The notes under the pieces: model-generated
Seen by the model: only the letters and a program-made list of their open reading frames with translations
Databases searched by the model: none
Told to the model about the DNA's origin: nothing
In this document: piece by piece, positions 22,741 to 28,418 of the stretch
How positions within the stretch are numbered: position 1 is the first letter of the stretch
How the letters are laid out: each line of letters starts with the position of its first letter
Position numbers and translations under genes: made by a program
DNA from: JALYGJ01 sp036558545
Lineage (GTDB): Bacteria; Chloroflexota; Limnocylindria; Limnocylindrales; CSP1-4
DNA: 28,418 nt
Assembly: GCA_036558545.1 (NCBI GenBank)
Contig: DATBFJ010000078.1
Coordinates: 1-28,418, forward strand
Direction: 5' to 3'

Positions 22741-23729
22741 CCTGGACAGAGCGTCACCTGCTCGACGTGGAGCACCTTTCTGCCGAGGAGGTCGAGCAGG
22801 TGCTGACGCTCGCCGCAGACACGCGCGGCATGCTCGACGGCGGCGCCGATCCCGGACCCAAGCTGCGCGGCCAGCACGTCGCCCTGCTCTTTGCCGAGCC
22901 ATCAACGCGTACCCGACTGTCTTTTGAGCTGGCCGCGCGCCGTTTGGGCGCTGAGACCTATCTGCTCGATCCGCCCTCCTCTTCGATGGTCAAGGGCGAG
23001 ACGTTGGCGGACACAGTGCGCAACCTCGACGCCATCGGCTTCACGATGCTCGTCGTGCGCCACCACAGATCCGGTGCACCGTGGGTCGCCGCACGCCACT
23101 TCCGCGGCCACGTGGTCAATGCCGGCGACGGCTGGCACGCACATCCGACGCAGGCGCTGCTCGATCTGTTCACGCTGCGGCGCGCCTGGGGTGGCCATGC
23201 TTCCGCGCTTCGAGATCGAAAGGTGGCCATAGTCGGTGACGTCCTGCACTCGCGCGTGGCCCGTTCCAACATCTGGACGCTCACACAGGCCGGAGCGGAC
23301 GTGTGGCTGTGCGGGCCGTCGCCTTGGCTGCGCGGCTTCGATGAACTCGCCAACTCGATGCCGGCAGACCGTTCGCTGTCGGTGACTGATTCGCTCGAGT
23401 CGGCGCTCTCAGGGGCCGACGCGGTGATGGGTCTGCGCGTGCAGAAGGAGAGGATGAAGTCGGGGCTGTCTGCGGCGCAGTACATCGATAGGTATCAAAT
23501 CAACGCCGTGTCGCTCGCGCGGGCCAAGCCTGGAGCCCTCTTTCTTCATCCGGGCCCAATCAACGAAGGTGTCGAGGTCTCACGTGAAGTGGCGCTGGGC
23601 CCGCGCTCGTTCGTGCTCGAACAGGCGCGCAACGGTGTGCCCGTGAGGATGGCCGTTTTGGCGCTCGTGGTGGAAGCCCCCGATCAGGCGGGTAACGCGA
23701 CTCGGGATCTGTCGAGCGCCCTTCGGTAG
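22737..23729 (+). CDS. pyrB: Aspartate carbamoyltransferase catalytic subunit
   Basis: 330 residues. PyrB condenses carbamoyl phosphate with aspartate, the second step of pyrimidine synthesis. The carbamoyl-phosphate-binding STRTR (56-60), the SMVKGE lysine (Lys86), HPTQALLDLF (136-145) and the LHPGPINEGVE segment (270-280) are all present. The length fits catalytic chains that act without a PyrI subunit, and no pyrI gene is seen. The start overlaps the pyrR stop. Its last 46 bases overlap the 3' end of the convergent acetyltransferase gene. pyrC, which usually follows, is absent here. Confidence 0.95.
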   Translation: MTWTERHLLDVEHLSAEEVEQVLTLAADTRGMLDGGADPGPKLRGQHVALLFAEPSTRTRLSFELAARRLGAETYLLDPPSSSMVKGETLADTVRNLDAIGFTMLVVRHHRSGAPWVAARHFRGHVVNAGDGWHAHPTQALLDLFTLRRAWGGHASALRDRKVAIVGDVLHSRVARSNIWTLTQAGADVWLCGPSPWLRGFDELANSMPADRSLSVTDSLESALSGADAVMGLRVQKERMKSGLSAAQYIDRYQINAVSLARAKPGALFLHPGPINEGVEVSREVALGPRSFVLEQARNGVPVRMAVLALVVEAPDQAGNATRDLSSALR

Positions 23730-24241
23730 CGGACTTCCTCGAGCTCGTGCCCGCCCATCTCGCGCGTGAGGCTGCCGCCGTCGAGCGTCCAGCCGACGCG
23801 CTCGTAAAACTCGCGCGCGCGCTGGTTCGCCGCGAAACACCACAGGATCGCCTCGCTGTAACCGCTCGTCACGAGGTCGCGCTCGGCGTGCGCCAGTAAG
23901 TTTCTGCCGATGCCGCGCGCCCAGCAATCCGGCAGTACGTAAATCGCGTAGACCTCGCCTTCGCCAGGGCGTGCGTCGTCGTCGCGCGACACACCCGACG
24001 ACACGAAACCGATGATTTCCTGCGCGGCTTCGGCGACCCACGGTCTTCTGTCGGGCGGCAGCACATGTAGCTCATTGGTCCACATGCGTTCGCGGTTCTC
24101 GATGCTCAGGCCGGCAAGGACCGCGGCAGGGAGCTGATCGCGGTACGCATCTCGCCAGGTCTTGATATGGACCACGGCGATACCTCGGGCGTCGTCCTCG
24201 CGCGATCGCCGGATGTGAAAGATCTCATCGCACGGTGCCAT
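23684..24241 (-). CDS. GNAT-family N-acetyltransferase
   Basis: 185 residues with a GNAT fold: IRRSREDDARGIAVVHIKTWRDAY at the start, GEVYAIYVLPDCWARGIGRNLLAHAE (about 107-132) holding strand beta-4 and the acetyl-CoA pyrophosphate-binding R-G-I-G-R, and ILWCFAANQRAREFYERVGW, the usual motif B. The substrate (small molecule or protein) cannot be predicted. ATG 24241 opens the fold. A longer upstream start would extend into the divergent gene's promoter. GATAAT lies 6 bases before it, which suggests a leaderless start. Its 3' end overlaps pyrB on the opposite strand by 46 bases. Confidence 0.86.
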   Translation of the reverse strand: MAPCDEIFHIRRSREDDARGIAVVHIKTWRDAYRDQLPAAVLAGLSIENRERMWTNELHVLPPDRRPWVAEAAQEIIGFVSSGVSRDDDARPGEGEVYAIYVLPDCWARGIGRNLLAHAERDLVTSGYSEAILWCFAANQRAREFYERVGWTLDGGSLTREMGGHELEEVRYRRALDRSRVALPA

Positions 24242-24247
24242 CCTCGG

Positions 24248-24253
24248 ATTATC
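24248..24253 (-). promoter_or_regulatory. -10-like element for leaderless acetyltransferase transcript
   Basis: On the minus strand GATAAT matches five of six bases of TATAAT and is followed by 6 bases and ATG 24241. It lies within a 37-base divergent gap. Confidence 0.5.
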
Positions 24254-24264
24254 GCGCCGACGAC

Positions 24265-24270
24265 TACCAT
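24265..24270 (+). promoter_or_regulatory. -10-like element for leaderless membrane-protein transcript
   Basis: TACCAT fits TANNNT and is followed by 8 bases and GTG 24279. The oppositely oriented GATAAT is 11 bases away, so the two promoters overlap. Confidence 0.48.
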
Positions 24271-24278
24271 CAGCCGCC

Positions 24279-24665
24279 GTGACCGACGAGCCCACGCCTT
24301 CAGAACCGTCCCAATTTCCTGACTACAAGGGCGCGCCGCTGGACCCTGAACGCGGACCCGGACTCGGTTGCTTCTGGGCGCAAGTCGTGCTTCTCGTGCT
24401 CCTGCTCGTGCTCACGCCGTTGTCGGTCTACGCTTCGGCGCCTTCATGGCTGAGCGCCCTGATGCTGATCGTCATCCTGGTGCTCTTGTTCTTCGTCGGG
24501 CAGACAATGATCTTCCTGCTGCGGCTGGTTGCTGCGGATCGCCGGACCCGCCGAAGGCCGCTGGGGACGACCGCGCGCAAGACGGTCGGCCAGATGGAGG
24601 AGGAGTCGGCCGCGTCACCGGCTTCAGACCAGGACGACAGCTCCTCCGACGAGCCGCTCACCTGA
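24279..24665 (+). CDS. Small two-helix membrane protein, unknown function
   Basis: 128 residues. A Pro-rich, acidic head (ending DPERGPGLGCFWAQ) leads into two hydrophobic helices (about 35-52, VVLLVLLLVLTPLSVYA, and about 59-83, ALMLIVILVLLFFVGQTMIFLL). An Arg-rich turn (ADRRTRRRP) and a Ser/Asp/Glu-rich tail follow. The charge pattern places both ends in the cytoplasm. No family is recognised. The start GTG 24279 has no Shine-Dalgarno but has a -10-like element 8 bases upstream. It is divergent from the acetyltransferase. Nothing else indicates a role. Confidence 0.7.
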   Translation: MTDEPTPSEPSQFPDYKGAPLDPERGPGLGCFWAQVVLLVLLLVLTPLSVYASAPSWLSALMLIVILVLLFFVGQTMIFLLRLVAADRRTRRRPLGTTARKTVGQMEEESAASPASDQDDSSSDEPLT

Positions 24666-24907
24666 TCTGAGGCTCTTCAGGATGGCCCGCGGCGACGTTC
24701 GGTACAGAGCGCGAGGGCAAATCAGCGTCTACCTCCGACCTTTGTCCCAACCATTGCTTCGGAACTCGGCGGAACCCGCAGTCGTGGACGGTCGGGGGAC
24801 GGATGTCCCGCTCGGCGGGAGGCGCCGTGGGTGGGTCGGCCGACGGGCGGCAGAAGCGGGGCCGCATGCGACAATGCGCGCGCCGTATGAAGTGTGGAGC
24901 CTGACAC
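24666..24907. other. Non-coding gap with a GC hairpin
   Basis: No supported gene is seen in these 242 bases. TCCCGC-tcg-GCGGGA (24806-24820) can form a 6-base-pair hairpin, but no T-run follows, so it is not a clear terminator. The gap presumably contains the promoter of the next gene. No confident -35/-10 pair was found. Confidence 0.5.
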
Positions 24908-25234
24908 GTGCCTGTACTGGCCACGTTCTTTTCAGTGCGCCGTGGGCGTGACCCGTTTTTCAAGTTCTTCATGCGCAAGGTTTTCCCGCGCCAGGTCAAG
25001 CGCTACGAGGACGAATTCGGGATGCGTTTTCTAGGCTGGTACAACGTGGCGTATGGCTGGGACTTCGACAACGTGATCCTGCTCGAGCTACCCGATTACG
25101 GGACGATCGACAAACTGGAGGGAGACGAGCGGTCGCGCGCGATTGGGCATCGCGCAGGCGAGTGGATGTTCGAGCGCCACCACGCGATGTTCCTGCGCGA
25201 ACGAATGGGCACCGACCTTGAATATCACCCATGA
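24908..25234 (+). CDS. Small NIPSNAP-like protein, function unknown
   Basis: 108 residues, soluble, and rich in aromatic and charged residues. The N-terminus MPVLATFFSVRRGRDP and a segment with EDEFGMRFLGWYNVAYGWDFDN are followed by VILLELPDYGTIDKLEGD and a helix RAIGHRAGEWMFERHHAMFLRER. The alternation resembles a short ferredoxin-like alpha-beta barrel (NIPSNAP/Dabb type), but the match is by eye only. The start is GTG 24908, with GGAG 8 bases upstream. The next gene starts 77 bases on and is probably in the same unit. Confidence 0.6.
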   Translation: MPVLATFFSVRRGRDPFFKFFMRKVFPRQVKRYEDEFGMRFLGWYNVAYGWDFDNVILLELPDYGTIDKLEGDERSRAIGHRAGEWMFERHHAMFLRERMGTDLEYHP

Positions 25235-25311
25235 GGACTGACTGACGAATGGGCTTCCGACGAGAAATGCCGAGCGAAGACGACGCCCAAGGGCAAGGAG
25301 GACGATCAAAC

Positions 25312-26217
25312 ATGGCCAACATGTCGAGCGCCCTGGGCGAGATCGCCTCTGACGCAAGTCTCGAGCGGACTACGTTCCTGGTTCAGTCGGGCGACCAGCT
25401 GAAGCGCTTCCTTGACGCCAATAAGGCACGCATCAAGGAGATCGGCGGACTCGTGCTGATCGATGACGACCCTGACTACCTGAGCGTTGCACCGGACGGC
25501 AGCTTCCGCAGCCGCACGCGCTACCAGGACGAAGTGACGGGCGAGTGGCGCAGCGAGACGGAGGTCATCGAGAGCGCGGCGGAGCTGGTCGAGCTGTACA
25601 ACCCGGCGGAGCTCTTCGCAGCGTTTGCAGAGGCCGCGCGCGAGCAGGCCGGCCTGCCCGAGGAGCCGACGGCGACCGACGATCTGATGGAGTCAGCCGG
25701 CATCGCACCGGACGAGACCGTTGGGGTGGGTGTCGGGGAGGACAAGGTCGCCGACGAGGGCTACGCCCGAGCAGCCGACCAATGGGCGCGCGATAACGCG
25801 CTCAAAGGCGAACCGGAAAACGAGGTTGACGCAGCGCGCCGCGTCTATGACCTGGCACTGACCTTCCAGGAGCGTAGCCAGCACACTGAAGCGCGGCTGC
25901 TGGAGCAGTTCGAGACGGTCGTACAGGACCTGTCGCCGCATCTCGGCGACATGATGGTGCTCGACGATGACGACGAGCGACTCTGGCTCAAGCGCAACGG
26001 TCGCTTCGAGGCGGAGGTAGTGCCCGAGCGCGATGAAGACGAGGACAGCTCATCCGAGGGCAACTGGAAGCGTCTCTCTTCGCCGGACGACATCGTCGAG
26101 TTCTATGACCCGACCGACGTCTTTGGCGATCTTGCAGAGGCACTCGCCGAGTCGTTCCCGGCGATCGTCGATGAAGACGACGACGCCGACGACGACGAGC
26201 CGCCCGCTGCCCGATAG
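25312..26217 (+). CDS. Acidic tandem-repeat protein of unknown family
   Basis: 301 residues, soluble and strongly acidic, with a poly-Asp/Glu C-terminus. Two halves share one layout. Residues about 29-112 have LVLIDDDPDYLSVAPDGSF followed by a helix IESAAELVELYNPAELFAAF. Residues about 198-284 have MMVLDDDDERLWLKRNGRF followed by SSPDDIVEFYDPTDVFGDL. The match includes VL(I)DDD, a Gly-(Ser/Arg)-Phe strand end and the (E/D)-hy-x-(N/D)-P motif before the final helix, so this is an internal duplication. The region between (113-197) is helical and charged. ATG 25312 has AAGGAGG 10 bases upstream, which rules out the earlier in-frame ATG. No function can be assigned. pyrK follows 21 bases later. 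Confidence 0.82.
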   Translation: MANMSSALGEIASDASLERTTFLVQSGDQLKRFLDANKARIKEIGGLVLIDDDPDYLSVAPDGSFRSRTRYQDEVTGEWRSETEVIESAAELVELYNPAELFAAFAEAAREQAGLPEEPTATDDLMESAGIAPDETVGVGVGEDKVADEGYARAADQWARDNALKGEPENEVDAARRVYDLALTFQERSQHTEARLLEQFETVVQDLSPHLGDMMVLDDDDERLWLKRNGRFEAEVVPERDEDEDSSSEGNWKRLSSPDDIVEFYDPTDVFGDLAEALAESFPAIVDEDDDADDDEPPAAR

Positions 26218-26238
26218 TCCGCGCCCGCGCTGACGCAG

Positions 26239-27099
26239 ATGAAGCTCCTCAGCGCGGAGCTTCTCGAAACACGGGAATTCCTTCCCGGCCAGTGGCTGCA
26301 GCGTTTCCGCGCGCCGTGGCTGGCCACCGGCGCCCAGGCGGGACAGTTCGTCCACGTTAGAACGCCCGACTACTCGGGCCTCGTCCTGCGACGGCCTTTC
26401 AGCATCAACACCTACGACCGCAGCTCGGGAGAGATCACGATCCATTTCCGGATCACCGGGGTGGGCACGGAATGGATCGCGCGAACTCGGCCCGGTGAAT
26501 CCGTCGAGATGCTGGGGCCGCTGGGCAGGCCGTTCGAGCGCGATCCGCGAACACGTCACGTGCTGCTCGTCGCTGGTGGCCTGGGCATGGCCGGCGTCAG
26601 GTCCATGGCCGACGAGGCGCTCGCCGCGGGCTGCAACGTGACGGTCTTATTCGGCGCGGCGAGCGCGGCGCAGGTGTATCCGAGCTCGTTGCTTCCGGAC
26701 GAGGTCGAGTACATCGTCGCGACAGACGACGGCAGCTTCGGCCACAAAGGGTTCGTGACCGAGCTCATTCCCCAGTTCGAGGCGTGGGCCGACCAGTGCT
26801 TCGCGTGCGGTCCACAACCGATGTTGAGCGCGCTTGCGCGCCTGGCGGCTGGCCGACAGGCGCGCCTCGGCGTGGCCCGCCTCGGCGCGCGCCGTGGCAA
26901 AGGCACGAAATCCGCGCCGCCAGGTAGCAAAACGGCACGTCGCCGCTCGTGGCTTCAAGTCAGCATGGAGCAGAACATGGGCTGTGCCGTAGGAGCCTGC
27001 CTTGGCTGCGTCGTGATGGGCGTCGAAGGACCGCAGCGTGTCTGCCGCGAGGGCCCGGTGTTCGCCAGTGACGAGATCAACTGGGAGGGCTGGCGGTGA
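26239..27099 (+). CDS. pyrK: Dihydroorotate dehydrogenase electron-transfer subunit PyrK
   Basis: 286 residues. PyrK passes electrons from PyrD to NAD+ through FAD and a [2Fe-2S] cluster. The barrel carries RRPFSI (51-56, FAD). The NAD-binding part has VAGGLGMAGVRSM (111-123) and ACGPQPM (189-195). The cluster ligands are Cys249, Cys254, Cys257 and Cys269 in MGCAVGACLGCVVMG...RVCREGPVF. Between them, residues about 206-237 form an extra Arg/Lys/Gly-rich segment (ARRGKGTKSAPPGSKTARRR), making the protein longer than the usual ~255. ATG 26239 has no clear Shine-Dalgarno. The stop overlaps the next gene (GTGA). pyrD lies one gene downstream. Confidence 0.93.
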   Translation: MKLLSAELLETREFLPGQWLQRFRAPWLATGAQAGQFVHVRTPDYSGLVLRRPFSINTYDRSSGEITIHFRITGVGTEWIARTRPGESVEMLGPLGRPFERDPRTRHVLLVAGGLGMAGVRSMADEALAAGCNVTVLFGAASAAQVYPSSLLPDEVEYIVATDDGSFGHKGFVTELIPQFEAWADQCFACGPQPMLSALARLAAGRQARLGVARLGARRGKGTKSAPPGSKTARRRSWLQVSMEQNMGCAVGACLGCVVMGVEGPQRVCREGPVFASDEINWEGWR

Positions 27100-27746
27100 C
27101 ACCAATTGGCGCCCTCGTCGGCATGGTCGGCGCGCTGTTCATGAGCGCGACGATGGCCATCACCGCGCTCGTGTATGTGGGCACGGATGGTGAGCGCTAC
27201 TCGCCTTTCAACCACTTCGTGTCGGAACTCGGACAAGTGGGCGTGTCGCGTCTCGCGCTTGTGCACAACGCAGGCCAGATCGTCGGCGGCATCAGCTTCG
27301 CCATCTTCATCGTGGCCTTGGGGCTTGCTCGAAAGTCGGCGCTCGCCTGGCTGTTCGTGCCGATAGGCGTGCTTGCCGGCATTGGAGCGACTTTCGTCGG
27401 GATCTTCCCGATGAACCAGATCCGGCTGCATACGCTTTTCGCGCTGACGTTCTTTGTGCTCGGATGGATCGCGGTCGGTCTTGCCTCGTGGGATTTCGTG
27501 CGCAGACGCGATCCTCGTTTTCCCTGGTGGCTTGCAGCCATCGGAGCCTTGACCGTGCTGGCGTTCATCTCGTTTCTCGTCGTCGTCACACCGCTCTTTC
27601 GCACGACGGGCCTCGAATCCCCACCTACGCGGCCAGACTTCTGGATAGTGCCGACGCTCGAGTGGGCCGTCGTCATCGGCATACTGATCTGGACTTTCGC
27701 ATCGTCATTCACATGGTGGAGGCACGACCGTGGCACTCGCCCCTGA
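27096..27746 (+). CDS. DUF998-like integral membrane protein
   Basis: 216 residues with about six hydrophobic helices: MVGALFMSATMAITALVYVG, IVGGISFAIFIVALGLA, WLFVPIGVLAGIGATFVGIFP, LFALTFFVLGWIAVGLASW, LAAIGALTVLAFISFLVVV and WAVVIGILIWTFASSF. The motif FNHFVSELGQVGVSRLALVHNAGQ between the first two helices and GIFPMNQIRLH after the third are typical of DUF998 membrane proteins, which have no established role. The start GTG 27096 overlaps the pyrK stop, with GGAGGG upstream. It overlaps pyrD by 17 bases. Its position inside the pyr operon suggests co-expression, not necessarily a pyrimidine role. Confidence 0.82.
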   Translation: MTPIGALVGMVGALFMSATMAITALVYVGTDGERYSPFNHFVSELGQVGVSRLALVHNAGQIVGGISFAIFIVALGLARKSALAWLFVPIGVLAGIGATFVGIFPMNQIRLHTLFALTFFVLGWIAVGLASWDFVRRRDPRFPWWLAAIGALTVLAFISFLVVVTPLFRTTGLESPPTRPDFWIVPTLEWAVVIGILIWTFASSFTWWRHDRGTRP

Positions 27747-28418
27747 CGCAGTCGGATCTGAGGTCGATCTGAGAGTCGACCTTGGCCGCGGCGTCGTGCT
27801 GGAGAACCCCCTGATGGTCGCCTCCGGCACCTTCGGCTACGGAACCGAGTACAGCGAAGTCGTCGACATCCAGCGGCTCGGCGCCATCTGCTCGAAGGGC
27901 ACGACGCTTCGACCGCGCGTCGGCAACCCGCCGCCGCGCGTGACGGAGACGCCGGCCGGAATGCTCAACTCCATCGGGCTGCAGAACCCGGGCGTAGACG
28001 AGGTCCTGAAGAAGTACTCCGATACCTGGTCGGGGTGGCACGTGCCGGTCATCGTCAACGTCGCCGGCGAGTCGATCGAGGACTACGTCGAGGTGTGCCG
28101 TCGCTTGGACGGCCAGCCGGGCGTCGCCGGAATCGAGCTGAACATCTCGTGCCCGAACGTTGGTGCGGGTGGCCTGCAATTTGCCCTGGACGCCGGTGCG
28201 GCCGGGGATCTGACTGCTGCGGTCCGGGAAGCCACCGACCTGCCGCTGATGGTCAAACTCTCGCCCGCCGCTACGGACATCCGAACGATCGCAAAGCGCA
28301 TCGCGGACGGCGGTGCCGATGCCATCAGCGCATGCAACACGCTGCCCGGGATGGCCATTGACCGGATGCGCAAGAAGGCACTGCTCGGCAACGTCTACGG
28401 CGGGCTGAGCGGACCGGC
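27730..28418 (+). CDS. pyrD: Dihydroorotate dehydrogenase, class 1B (partial, runs off edge)
   Basis: 229 complete codons are visible and the gene continues beyond the window. PyrD oxidises dihydroorotate to orotate with FMN. VLENPLMVASGTFGYG (23-38), the FMN-contacting SKGTT (55-59), NSIGLQNPGVD (80-90) and the catalytic-base loop ELNISCPNV with Cys141 place it in class 1. The Cys base and the nearby PyrK indicate class 1B, which is NAD-linked. The start GTG 27730 has GGAGG 7 bases upstream and lies inside the end of the DUF998 gene. The usual C-terminal FMN phosphate site (GGI...) is beyond the edge. Confidence 0.94.
   Translation, partial: MALAPDAVGSEVDLRVDLGRGVVLENPLMVASGTFGYGTEYSEVVDIQRLGAICSKGTTLRPRVGNPPPRVTETPAGMLNSIGLQNPGVDEVLKKYSDTWSGWHVPVIVNVAGESIEDYVEVCRRLDGQPGVAGIELNISCPNVGAGGLQFALDAGAAGDLTAAVREATDLPLMVKLSPAATDIRTIAKRIADGGADAISACNTLPGMAIDRMRKKALLGNVYGGLSGP

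Noticed and set aside
24806..24820. GC hairpin as a terminator for the small membrane protein gene
   Set aside because: No T-run follows, and it lies about 140 bases past the stop codon.
1..28418. Search for insertion sequences, integrases, prophage genes or attachment sites
   Set aside because: No transposase, integrase or phage-type protein and no flanking direct repeats were seen. The tRNA-Gly gene is not followed by a duplicated 3' end.

Overview
The window is GC-rich, densely packed bacterial chromosome. Nearly every gap is under 150 bp, and many neighbouring genes overlap through ATGA, GTGA or TGATG junctions. The best guess for the host is a Chloroflexota-like lineage. This rests on the GC content, the frequent GTG/TTG starts, the Trp/Pro-rich head of the histidine kinase, a group 3b-type NiFe hydrogenase and the general gene mix. 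No 16S or other decisive marker is present, so the assignment is inference. An actinobacterium is the main alternative.

Left block (81-8166, all minus strand): a hydrogenase operon. In transcription order it encodes a cyclic-nucleotide-binding protein without a DNA-binding domain, a fused iron-sulfur plus FAD/NAD(P) electron-transfer subunit, the hydrogenase small and large subunits, a maturation endopeptidase and HypC. The same strand continues with an EamA transporter, a DUF6390-like protein, a TMEM175-type channel and a three-repeat lectin-like protein. The other Hyp maturation genes are not here. A short plus-strand gene tail ends head-on at position 84.

Middle block (8311-15204): a secreted NlpC/P60 peptidase with DNRLRE and fibronectin-like modules, a D-threonine aldolase/D-serine dehydratase-type PLP enzyme, and a two-gene unit that looks linked to polyphosphate. 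That unit encodes a CYTH-exopolyphosphatase fusion followed by a CYTH protein with a histone-H1-like Lys/Ala/Pro tail. A strong hairpin terminator closes it. A small VOC protein and tRNA-Gly(CCC) follow.

Right block (15224-28418): a minus-strand two-component operon (membrane protein, OmpR-type regulator, histidine kinase), divergent from lipB and a GalT-like gene. Then come an ECF-type sigma factor with a membrane-anchored anti-sigma factor carrying a beta-propeller-like exterior, and the pyrimidine genes pyrR-pyrB and pyrK-DUF998-pyrD. Between the two pyr pairs lie a GNAT acetyltransferase, a small membrane protein, a NIPSNAP-like protein and an acidic protein made of two repeated domains. 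pyrD runs off the right edge.

The signals most worth a second look are the CYTH-Ppx fusion with its histone-tailed CYTH partner, the fused HydB-HydG hydrogenase subunit and its trailing accessory genes, the tandem-domain acidic protein, the GalT homologue lacking its catalytic His-Pro-His, and a recurring -10-like hexamer placed 6-8 bases before start codons that lack a Shine-Dalgarno sequence, which suggests widespread leaderless transcription.
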